Source: Mucilaginibacter terrigena
GTDB taxonomy: Bacteria; Bacteroidota; Bacteroidia; Sphingobacteriales; Sphingobacteriaceae
Assembly (NCBI RefSeq): GCF_004168255.1
Contig: NZ_SEWG01000005.1
Span: forward strand, 62,001-126,000
DNA: 64,000 bases
Reading direction: 5' to 3'
In this document: positions 56,911-64,000 of the stretch, piece by piece
Layout: each line of letters starts with the position of its first letter
Numbering within the stretch: position 1 is the first letter of the stretch
The notes under the pieces: generated by a model
Databases searched by the model: none
What the model was told of the DNA's origin: nothing
Seen by the model: only the letters and a program-made list of their open reading frames with translations
Made by a program: the position numbers and the translations under genes

Positions 56911-57696
56911 GTGCAGATAACCTTTTATAAATACCAGGGCGCGGGAAACGATTTTATCCTGATAGATAACCGCAGCAATATTGTGAACAGTATTGATAAA
57001 CAGTCTGTTGCAAAATTATGCGACAGGCGCTTCGGTATAGGAGGTGATGGCCTGATGCTACTTGAAAATGAAGCGGGTTTCGACTTTAAAATGGTTTATT
57101 ACAATGCCGATGGCAACGAAGGCAGCATGTGTGGCAACGGCGGCCGCTGTATAGTGGCTTTTGCCAAACACCTGGGCATTATTCAAAGCACAACAAAATT
57201 TCTGGCTACGGATGGCGTGCACCATGCTAAAATTTCAGATGCAGGCAACTGGGTTAGCCTGCAAATGATAGACGTAGCAAATATTGATACCGATGGCGAG
57301 GCCTATGTACTTAACACCGGCTCGCCGCATTATGTTAAACTAACCGCCAACCTGGATATTAAAGATGTGTATAACGAAGGTTACGCCATACGCAATAACC
57401 CCACTTATAAACAGGATGGCATCAACGTAAACTTTGTAGAAAGAAACGGCGAGGGGTACTTTGTGCGCACCTTTGAACGTGGTGTAGAAAACGAAACCTA
57501 CGCTTGTGGCACCGGTGTTACTGCTGTGGCATTGGCTATGGCCAAACATAATCTGCAAATCGGCACAATTGCTACCCCCATAAAAGTTTTAGGCGGCGAT
57601 CTCAACATCCGCTTTGACCACGACGGCGAAAAATTCAGCAATATATTTTTAGAAGGGCCTGCCGAATTGGTTTTTAAGGGAGAAGCTGCGATTTAA
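56911..57696 (+). CDS. dapF: diaminopimelate epimerase
   Basis: This 261-residue enzyme has both catalytic cysteines in family motifs: EGSMCGNGGRC (Cys74) and ENETYACGTGVTA (Cys199). It also has FYKYQGAGNDFILID at the start. It converts LL- to meso-diaminopimelate for peptidoglycan and lysine. It begins with GTG at 56911: the family start is M-x-FYKYQGAGNDF and no ATG is nearby. Confidence 0.96.
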   Translation: MQITFYKYQGAGNDFILIDNRSNIVNSIDKQSVAKLCDRRFGIGGDGLMLLENEAGFDFKMVYYNADGNEGSMCGNGGRCIVAFAKHLGIIQSTTKFLATDGVHHAKISDAGNWVSLQMIDVANIDTDGEAYVLNTGSPHYVKLTANLDIKDVYNEGYAIRNNPTYKQDGINVNFVERNGEGYFVRTFERGVENETYACGTGVTAVALAMAKHNLQIGTIATPIKVLGGDLNIRFDHDGEKFSNIFLEGPAELVFKGEAAI

Positions 57697-57722
57697 TATA
57701 ATCGCGCTTCCGCTGGTCACCC

Positions 57723-58286
57723 TTAATTAGTTTTATAACACATCAGCACAACCCCTGTATCAAAAACCCGCGTTTTATAGGGCCGTATGTCCAGCCTTGT
57801 TTTAAAGAGCGGCCGGCCTTGTTTTATTGCCACCGGATAAATCCATATTAAGTATTCATCTACCAAATTTAGCTTTATAAGCTGTGTAACCAGCTTGCCG
57901 CTGCCATATACAACCATATCCTTCCCTTTAAGGGCTTTTAAAGCCATAATTTCTTTGCTGATTGGCCGGCTGGCCAGGCGCGCGTTTTGCCAGCTTACGG
58001 TTTTAAGCGTTTTAGAAAATATTACCTTTTTGTACCGGTTCATCATATCGGCAAAGTCTGCCGCATCCCGTGGCGCAGAAGGGTTTGCCTGCTGAGCCTG
58101 CCAATAGGGCGCCATACACTGATAGGTGTTCCTTCCTATCAATAAAGTATCCGCATCGCCCAATTGCTTGGCAATAACCTTTCCCATTTCTTCATCCCAA
58201 TAAGGTTCATGCCAGTCCAATTCGCCATCGGGGCCGGCCATAAAACCGTTAAGGGTTATATTCATCGATACAATTAACCTGCGCAT
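57723..58286 (-). CDS. dihydrofolate reductase-like (RibD C-terminal) protein, copy 2
   Basis: This 187-residue protein has the RibD_C/DHFR-like fold: LIVSMNITLNGFMAGPDGELDWH near the start, TLLIGRNTYQCMAPYW at about 47, VVYGSGKLVTQLIKLNLVDEYLIWIYPVAIKQGRPLF at about 124. These are uncharacterised NADPH-type reductases in most genomes. It follows an evident paralogue by five bases, so the two are co-transcribed. The two share layout and most motif positions. Confidence 0.85.
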   Translation of the reverse strand: MRRLIVSMNITLNGFMAGPDGELDWHEPYWDEEMGKVIAKQLGDADTLLIGRNTYQCMAPYWQAQQANPSAPRDAADFADMMNRYKKVIFSKTLKTVSWQNARLASRPISKEIMALKALKGKDMVVYGSGKLVTQLIKLNLVDEYLIWIYPVAIKQGRPLFKTRLDIRPYKTRVFDTGVVLMCYKTN

Positions 58287-58291
58287 AGTAT

Positions 58292-58852
58292 TTACGCGGG
58301 GTTATAGCAAAGCACGGTAATACCGCAATCAAACGTTGTAGCTTTAACCAGTTTCAGGGCAAGCTTTGCTTCCAGCGCCTTGTAAATGCTTTTGCCTTTG
58401 CCAATGGCAACCGGGTTAACAAAAATATGGTACTCGTCTACCAGGTTGTGTTTTATTAGCGCCGATGCAAATGTTGCTCCGCCATATACCACAATATCAC
58501 CGCCGGGCTGTCCCTTTAATTTATTTATCTCCTCAACTATATTGCCTGTAGCAAGGGTGGTGTTTTCCCATGGGTTTTCGGTAAGGGTTTTGGTGAACAC
58601 TACTTTAGGGGAGTTTACCATTTTATGAGTAAAGCTGTCGGCGGCCGGGTCGGCGGCGCGTTCTTTCCAAACCGGGATAAAACCTTCCGCCAGTACACGG
58701 CCAAGTACAATGGCATCTACCGGTCCGGTAATTTCCTGTACATATTCTTTCAGTTTATCGTCCCAGTTCCAGGTCATCCAGTCCATTTCATTATTTGGCC
58801 CGGCTACAAAACCATCAAGGCTAACCTGCATTTGTAATTTTAGCTTTCTCAT
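58292..58852 (-). CDS. dihydrofolate reductase-like (RibD C-terminal) protein, copy 1
   Basis: This 186-residue protein starts MRKLKLQMQVSLDGFVAGPN and has the same motifs as its neighbour: AIVLGRVLAEGFIPVW, VVYGGATFASALIKHNLVDEYHIFVNPVAIGKGKSI. Fold and length match RibD C-terminal-like reductases; function is not established. A minus-strand -7 box TACATTTG lies at 58876-58883. The tandem arrangement suggests gene duplication. Confidence 0.85.
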   Translation of the reverse strand: MRKLKLQMQVSLDGFVAGPNNEMDWMTWNWDDKLKEYVQEITGPVDAIVLGRVLAEGFIPVWKERAADPAADSFTHKMVNSPKVVFTKTLTENPWENTTLATGNIVEEINKLKGQPGGDIVVYGGATFASALIKHNLVDEYHIFVNPVAIGKGKSIYKALEAKLALKLVKATTFDCGITVLCYNPA

Positions 58853-58875
58853 TTTTGCTGTTTGTTTTGATAATA

Positions 58876-58883
58876 CAAATGTA
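58876..58883 (-). promoter_or_regulatory. -7 box (TACATTTG) of the reductase pair
   Basis: A full TAnnTTTG match on the minus strand lies 23 bases before the ATG at 58852. Confidence 0.45.
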
Positions 58884-58990
58884 CCGCACAGCTAAATATT
58901 CCATCAGGTGCAAAAAGGACTTATTAGGGGTTGTTTACGACTTTGTTCTTTCCTACATTTATTCCTGCAAACCGCTAACTACCTTTCATC

Positions 58991-59962
58991 ATGAGACACG
59001 TATCCATACTGATAACCAACGAGGCCGTGCTGGCAAGCATTGTAGACCCGCGTATTATTTTTACCGGCGCTAATGATTTTTTGGCCGCATTGGGTAAACC
59101 GCCCGCATTTAACGTGCAGCTGGTGGGGCTGCAAAAAGAGATACGCCTGCATGGCGGTTTGTTTTCGGTACATACCGATGCGGTGCTGGGCGAGATTAAA
59201 AAAACCGACCTGATCATCGTTCCGGCCTTTGGGGGAGATATGGCTACCGCTATAGCGCGCAACGCGGAGTTTATCCCCTGGATAACCGATCAGCATTATA
59301 AAGGCGCCGAGGTAGCCAGCCTTTGCGTTGGCGCGTTCCTGCTGGCGGCAACGGGTATGCTAAACGGCAAAGAATGCTCTACTCATTGGCGCTTTGCAAA
59401 CGAGTTCCGCGAAATGTTCCCCGATATTACACTTGTTGACGACCGTATTGTTACCGAGCAAAAAGGCTTGTACAGCAGCGGTGGCGCTACATCCTATTGG
59501 AACCTTCTTTTGTACCTGATAGAAAAACATGCCGGGCGCGATATATCTATTATGGCTGCAAAAATGTTTGCCCTGGAGATCGACCGCAAAAGCCAATCGC
59601 CATTTATTATGTTTAACGGGCAAAAAACGCACGAGGACGAGCCCATTAAAAAAGCGCAGGAATTTATCGAGGCCAACATTACCGAAAAAATTTCGGTAGA
59701 AGACCTGGCCCTGAAATATGCCATCGGCAAGCGCCACTTCGAGCGCCGGTTTAAAAAGGCAACCAACAACAGCCCGCTGGAGTACATACAACGCGTTAAA
59801 ATAGAAGCAGCCAAAAAGCACCTGGAAAGCAGCCGTAAAAACATCAACGAGGTGATGTATGATGTTGGCTACTCGGATACCAAAGCCTTCCGTACGGTTT
59901 TTAAAAAGATAACCGGTTTATCGCCTGTAGAATACAGGAATAAGTACAATAATATAAATTAG
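58991..59962 (+). CDS. GlxA-type regulator: DJ-1/PfpI domain plus AraC HTH
   Basis: This 323-residue protein has an N-terminal DJ-1/PfpI-like domain (about 1-190): RHVSILITNEAVLASI, VPAFGGDMATAIARN, VASLCVGAFLLAATGMLNGKECSTHWRFANEF. The Cys in SLCVGAF lies at the usual nucleophile elbow. The C-terminal AraC HTH (about 215-320) has KISVEDLALKYAIGKRHFERRFKK and INEVMYDVGYSDTKAFRTVFKKITGLSPVEYR. It is divergent from the reductase pair, so it may regulate them. A candidate promoter (TTG at 58931, TACATTTA at 58954) precedes it. Confidence 0.9.
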   Translation: MRHVSILITNEAVLASIVDPRIIFTGANDFLAALGKPPAFNVQLVGLQKEIRLHGGLFSVHTDAVLGEIKKTDLIIVPAFGGDMATAIARNAEFIPWITDQHYKGAEVASLCVGAFLLAATGMLNGKECSTHWRFANEFREMFPDITLVDDRIVTEQKGLYSSGGATSYWNLLLYLIEKHAGRDISIMAAKMFALEIDRKSQSPFIMFNGQKTHEDEPIKKAQEFIEANITEKISVEDLALKYAIGKRHFERRFKKATNNSPLEYIQRVKIEAAKKHLESSRKNINEVMYDVGYSDTKAFRTVFKKITGLSPVEYRNKYNNIN

Positions 59963-59984
59963 CCCTCCGCCTACACAAATACCC

Positions 59985-62777
59985 ATGCCTAAACCTATCC
60001 TTACCGCGCCGCTTTTTTTAATGGCATCTATATTATGCCTGTTAAATATTTCGGTATCCGCCCAGGAATCGGCCAAAGCCGCTATCAGCAATATTATCAC
60101 AACGGTTAACAGCCGTAACGCCAGCCAGGCTATCGAAAAAATATACCTGCAAACAGATAAGCCTGCTTACCAGGCCGGGGACACTTTGCGGTTTAAAGCT
60201 TATTTATTAGAAAGCACCACACTTAAGGCGAGCGAAAAGAGCGGGATAATGTATATCGAGATAGCCAACGATAGCAGTAAGTTGATAAAACGGATAATGG
60301 CGCCTATTAATGCCATAACTTATGGTAATATAGTGCTTGATGAAAAAGAGATGCCCCAGGGCACCTACATATTAAGGGCATATACCAGCTGGATGCGCAA
60401 TTTTGATGAAGCTTATATTTACAGCAAACCCTTTTATTTCAGCAAGCTTGCCAACAGCGACTGGCTGATAAATTACAATGCTCAAACCCAAAAAAAACAG
60501 GAGGCCTATAACGCACAGCTCGCATTAAAAGCTAATACCCTGGATGACGGCCCCGTTGGCCTGCGCGAAATGCAGTTAAAACTAACCGATGGCAAACGTA
60601 CCTGGTTAAAAAGCAATATTAATACCGATTTAGAGGGCCTGGCAAACGTAACCTTTGAATTACCACCCAAGGCCGACTTTAAAAACCTGTCGTTATCCCT
60701 GCGCGACCTGCGGAAAGGCGAGGGCAACCGTACGCTGGTAATGCCAATGACGCTTAACCGCCCGCAAAATATCGATGTGCAATTTATGCCCGAAGGGGGA
60801 AACCTGGTTGCAGGCTTACCCGCCTACGTTGCTTTTAAAGCCATCAACGAAGACGGGCACGGTACCGATGTATCGGGCAGTATATACAACAGCAGGCAGG
60901 AAGAGGTGGCGGCGTTTACTCCGCTGCATACTGGCATTGGTGCATTCCATATGCTGCCGCAAGCGGGCGAGGTTTATTCGGCCAAAATAAAAATGCCCGA
61001 TGGATCTTATAAAAGCTTCCCGTTGCCGGCTGTTAAACCTTCGGGCTTTGTGCTTAAAGTGAATAACCCGTTCAAAAGCGACTCCATTACGGTATTTGTT
61101 GCCGCCACGCCCGATATCGCGACAGCGGTAAACAGCTATTACCTGTTAGGGCAAATGAGGGGGATGATTTTTTTTGGTGCTTTAGTAAAATTTGATAGTA
61201 ATGGCATTGCAAAACTGCTTATCAATAAAAAAACTTTGCCGGGCGGGATATTACGCGTTACTTTAATGGGTGCCGATAAAAAACCCCTTAACGAGCGCCT
61301 TGTGTTTGCCGACCGCAACAGTAAATTAAGCATCGATATTATCAGCAATAAAACAGTATATAAACAGCGCGATAGCGTTGCGCTAAGCATGAAGGTAACA
61401 GACGCTTATGGTACCCCCGTTGAAGGCAGTTTTTCGCTTGCTGTAACTGATGACGGGCAGGTAAAACCCGACAGTTTAAAAAGCAACCCGATAATAAGTT
61501 ATATGCTGCTTACATCCGACCTTAAAGGCGGGGTGGAAGACCCTGGCTATTATGAGAACAGCGCGGATGATGTTACCAAATGGCAGAACCTGGACCGCCT
61601 GCTTTTAGCGCAGGGATGGACAAGCTACGACTGGACAACCGCATTTTTACCGGCCAAGCCCCTGCCACATGCAGCCGAATCTGAATTTTTGATCACCGGC
61701 CGCGTTACCAATATATTTAACAAGCCTGTACCCAATTCAAGGATAACCCTGCTCTCCAAAAAACCCCTGATGGTAACAGATACCCTTACCAATGCTAACG
61801 GGGTTTTTACATTTAAAGATGTAATGCCTTCAGATACGGCGGTATATTTTATCCAGGCGCGCAACAAAAAAGGGAAAAGCAGTAACGTAGGTATAGAAAT
61901 AGATGAATTTCAGCCACCTGTTTTTACACCCCGGGCCGAACGGCTTGTACCCTGGTACCTTAATATTGATAACAGCAGTTTAAGCAGGGCGAAAAACCAG
62001 GTGACCTTAAAACAGAACTATGATAATTTTAGGGGCAAAATGCTTAAAGGAGTTACTATAAAAAGCAAACGTATAGTTAAAGATTCGAAGAACCTGAACG
62101 GGCCGGGCGAGGCTGATGTTATCATTGACGAAGAACAACTACAAAAAGCAGGCAGGACAACCCTGCGCGACCTGCTTTATAAAAACATTAAGGGATTTGG
62201 CCCAATTGCAAATAAGTTTGGAGTAATCTACTACCGGGTGAGGGGGCAGTTGCTCCACATTATTATAGATGGAATTGATATTGACTTTTTAAAACCCGAC
62301 GGCGTTAAGCCGTACGATTATTTTAACCAGTATCTTGAGTATTACGATGCAGAGGAAATTAAAGGGATTGAACTTATGGCCGGAGCGAAAAATGTAGCGG
62401 CTTATACCTCTCGTTTTGTAGACCCTATGGCAGTACCGTGGGAACATGCCTTTATTGAGGTTACCACGCGAAGCGGGCACGGGCCATTTATGAAAAAAGC
62501 GATTGGCACTTATGTACTAAGGCCAATGCCAATTAACATCCCCAGGCAGTTTTACGCGCCAAAATACAGGTTAGATCCCTTGCCCGATATGACAGATATC
62601 CGATCGACCATACATTGGGAACCAAATATTATTACCGATAAAGACGGCAAGGCTACCATAAGTTTTTACACTGCAGATGCGCCGGGCAAGTACACTATTA
62701 TTGCCGAAGGCGCGGATCTGGATGGGAATGTTGGGGTAAAAAGGGCAAGCATCAGCGTTAGCCCCCCGGCCCCCTAA
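59985..62777 (+). CDS. envelope MG2 / TonB-plug-like protein without a barrel
   Basis: This 930-residue protein has a signal peptide (cleavage near SVSAQE). The N-terminal region matches an MG2 macroglobulin domain: EKIYLQTDKPAYQAGDTLRFKAYL at about 45, then GTYILRAYTSWMRNFDEAYIYSKPFYF. A carboxypeptidase-like regulatory domain lies at about 560-640 (ITGRVTNIFNKPVPNSRITLLS). A degenerate TonB plug-like segment follows at about 720-800 (TTLRDLLYKNIKGFGPIANKF, LLHIIIDGIDIDF). The C-terminus ends in an A2M-like WEPNIITDKDGKATISFYTADAPGKYTI. No beta barrel follows the plug. Function is unknown; the type is common in Bacteroidota. Confidence 0.8.
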   Translation: MPKPILTAPLFLMASILCLLNISVSAQESAKAAISNIITTVNSRNASQAIEKIYLQTDKPAYQAGDTLRFKAYLLESTTLKASEKSGIMYIEIANDSSKLIKRIMAPINAITYGNIVLDEKEMPQGTYILRAYTSWMRNFDEAYIYSKPFYFSKLANSDWLINYNAQTQKKQEAYNAQLALKANTLDDGPVGLREMQLKLTDGKRTWLKSNINTDLEGLANVTFELPPKADFKNLSLSLRDLRKGEGNRTLVMPMTLNRPQNIDVQFMPEGGNLVAGLPAYVAFKAINEDGHGTDVSGSIYNSRQEEVAAFTPLHTGIGAFHMLPQAGEVYSAKIKMPDGSYKSFPLPAVKPSGFVLKVNNPFKSDSITVFVAATPDIATAVNSYYLLGQMRGMIFFGALVKFDSNGIAKLLINKKTLPGGILRVTLMGADKKPLNERLVFADRNSKLSIDIISNKTVYKQRDSVALSMKVTDAYGTPVEGSFSLAVTDDGQVKPDSLKSNPIISYMLLTSDLKGGVEDPGYYENSADDVTKWQNLDRLLLAQGWTSYDWTTAFLPAKPLPHAAESEFLITGRVTNIFNKPVPNSRITLLSKKPLMVTDTLTNANGVFTFKDVMPSDTAVYFIQARNKKGKSSNVGIEIDEFQPPVFTPRAERLVPWYLNIDNSSLSRAKNQVTLKQNYDNFRGKMLKGVTIKSKRIVKDSKNLNGPGEADVIIDEEQLQKAGRTTLRDLLYKNIKGFGPIANKFGVIYYRVRGQLLHIIIDGIDIDFLKPDGVKPYDYFNQYLEYYDAEEIKGIELMAGAKNVAAYTSRFVDPMAVPWEHAFIEVTTRSGHGPFMKKAIGTYVLRPMPINIPRQFYAPKYRLDPLPDMTDIRSTIHWEPNIITDKDGKATISFYTADAPGKYTIIAEGADLDGNVGVKRASISVSPPAP

Positions 62778-62842
62778 TGGGAGGGTTCAGGAAAACGCCT
62801 GATATCTATGCCTCTGCATGGTTTTGGGAACGAGCCCCTGCG

Positions 62843-63916
62843 CTACTTCTTATAAAATTTAACCTGGAAAAGTTTATCCCATTTTTTGCCGGTGACAAAT
62901 ATGCGGCCCGTAGCCTTATCGTAGGCAATTCCGTTAAGCACGTTTGCTTCGGGATTGCGGCTGGCTTGGGGATATAGGCTGGTCATATCGGCCTTTTGCA
63001 GTACGGCCCCGGTTTTGGGGTCAATTACAACTATGTTATTGGTGCCGTAAACGTTGGCGTATATCTTTCCATCAATATATTCCAGTTCGTTCAGCTCGTT
63101 AACCGCGCCTTTATCATCGTATACATCTACAAAGCCTGTTTGTTGATAAGTATCTTTATTTAAAAACCAAAGGCGGTTGGTGCTATCGTCCATGTAAATT
63201 TTGGTGCCGTCATAGGTCATGCCCCAGCCTTCCACACCAACATTATTATCAAATTTGCTAAGCGGTTTCAGGGTTTTGCGATCGTAAACGTAGCCAATTT
63301 TGTCTTTCCAGGTCAGCTGCATTATTTTATCGCCGATCACCACTATCCCTTCCGCGAATATTTTATCATCTATAGGTTGTTTTTGCAGTATTTTACCGGT
63401 ATTTAGGTCGGTTTTAACTAATTTAGAAGGGCCATCAACAGGTATGCCGCCCATGGGCACACCGTAACCGCCGCCACTTTCGTAAAAGCCGTTATCCGCG
63501 TATATCAAACCTTCCGTGTAAAGTGTGGTATCGTGAGGAAAAACATTTTCAACCTTGTATATAAGCTCCTCGGGGGCTTTGGCTGCCAGCAAATTAATAT
63601 TGGTGGTAACATCCTGGCTTTTGCCGGCCTGGAAAATACGGGCGGTTACAACACGCGCGCCCAAAGCAAGGCTGTCGGTTTTTAAGTTTACTGCGGCTGA
63701 ATCCTTAACTGCACCTACACGGGTAGAGTCTACCAAATAAACCACCGAATCTACCTTGGTACCGGCCGGATAGCCAATTTTAAGGGCGATAGACTCGCCC
63801 GATTTATAGTTGCTGCCGGCATCGGGGCTTATGGTAAACTCGTCGGCTTTATCCTTGTCTTTACAGCTGTATGCAAAAAGGGCTATCAGGGCTAAGAGGG
63901 TTATACGTTTATTCAT
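62843..63916 (-). CDS. glutaminyl-peptide cyclotransferase-like lipoprotein
   Basis: This 357-residue protein has a lipobox FAYSC after MNKRITLLALIAL. An Ig-like front part (about 30-115) is followed by a five-bladed propeller of the plant-type glutaminyl cyclotransferase family: YTEGLIYADNGFYESGGGYG, DDKIFAEGIVVIGDKIMQLTWKDKIGYVYDRKTL, GWGMTYDGTKIYMDDSTNRLWFLN, NELEYIDGKIYANVYGTNNIVVIDPKTGAVL and NVLNGIAYDKATGRIFVTGKKWDKLFQV. It would cyclise N-terminal Gln of exported proteins; Bacteroidota use this on lipoprotein or type IX-type substrates. The start at 63916 places the signal peptide. It converges on the MG2 gene. Confidence 0.88.
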   Translation of the reverse strand: MNKRITLLALIALFAYSCKDKDKADEFTISPDAGSNYKSGESIALKIGYPAGTKVDSVVYLVDSTRVGAVKDSAAVNLKTDSLALGARVVTARIFQAGKSQDVTTNINLLAAKAPEELIYKVENVFPHDTTLYTEGLIYADNGFYESGGGYGVPMGGIPVDGPSKLVKTDLNTGKILQKQPIDDKIFAEGIVVIGDKIMQLTWKDKIGYVYDRKTLKPLSKFDNNVGVEGWGMTYDGTKIYMDDSTNRLWFLNKDTYQQTGFVDVYDDKGAVNELNELEYIDGKIYANVYGTNNIVVIDPKTGAVLQKADMTSLYPQASRNPEANVLNGIAYDKATGRIFVTGKKWDKLFQVKFYKK

Positions 63917-64000
63917 CTTAATAGGCAGAAGGCCAAAAGGCATCTTCAATATGTTTTAATGTGTGGTTATTATTACGGTCGAAAAGGATAGATATTATAT

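Noticed and set aside
1..64000. tRNA and rRNA genes
   Set aside because: No T-arm (GGTTCRANNCC) and acceptor pairing was noticed and no rRNA core sequence was seen, though this was by eye only.

Overview
The window is typical Bacteroidota chromosome, most likely Sphingobacteriaceae and close to Mucilaginibacter or Pedobacter. This is inferred from protein content: SusC/SusD pair, DUF4270, DUF4349, DUF5686 and DUF4920 proteins, MG2/plug proteins, TlpA with a DUF4369-like front end, and many short lipoproteins. Promoters of the Bacteroidota form (TAnnTTTG at about -7) also lie just upstream of many starts. I saw no rRNA, tRNA, CRISPR array, transposase or prophage.

Layout. 1-8.5 kb: housekeeping and small genes (CBS protein, PdeM-like phosphoesterase, MazG-like hydrolase, DUF4349 lipoprotein, ComB-like phosphatase, gcvT, a glycosyltransferase, rnhB, a DUF4920 protein, an ACP-like membrane protein). 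8.5-13.5 kb: carB, a lipoprotein, panD and panC. 13.6-17.8 kb: a half-length glycogen-synthase-like protein, a DUF4270 lipoprotein and glmS. 17.9-22 kb: two very small proteins, a TPR histidine kinase with its NarL-type response regulator, and a small lipoprotein behind a palindromic site. 22-34.6 kb: a polysaccharide utilisation locus with an esterase, two GH144-type (beta-1,2-glucanase family) enzymes, a LamG surface lipoprotein, SusD, SusC and a one-protein sensor-regulator. 34.8-38.4 kb: trhO and a DUF5686 outer-membrane protein. 38.5-45 kb: kbl, a PIN toxin-antitoxin pair fused by overlap to pheS, a Rieske-like lipoprotein, a TetR regulator and a creD cluster with a duplicated operator. 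45-56.8 kb: a ferritin-like diiron protein, an orphan membrane protein, rlmD, a hybrid histidine kinase, an SDR, an arginase-like protein with lost metal ligands, a TlpA-like oxidoreductase, purD and degP. 56.9-64 kb: dapF, two tandem RibD-C reductases, a GlxA-type regulator, an MG2/plug protein and a glutaminyl cyclotransferase-like lipoprotein.

How genes work together. The clearest system is the PUL. The second GH144 enzyme carries a lipobox and an N-terminal Ig-like domain, so it would cut glucan at the cell surface. The LamG lipoprotein and SusD would bind fragments and SusC would import them. The other GH144 has a plain signal peptide and would continue in the periplasm. The large beta-propeller/Y_Y_Y/HTH protein upstream of susC is the probable regulator.

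The most unusual signal lies between genes. At least six spacers hold imperfect inverted arrays built from a short word that differs at each locus (for example GTCATTGR, AAGTCTTA, AGATGTGAGAT, GTTGATGGTTCAT). Other spacers hold nested hairpin elements and REP-like palindromes. In several places these repeats supply coding sequence: the C-terminus and stop of RNase HII, the likely start codon of the ComB-like gene, the panC stop, and perhaps a linker in PheS.
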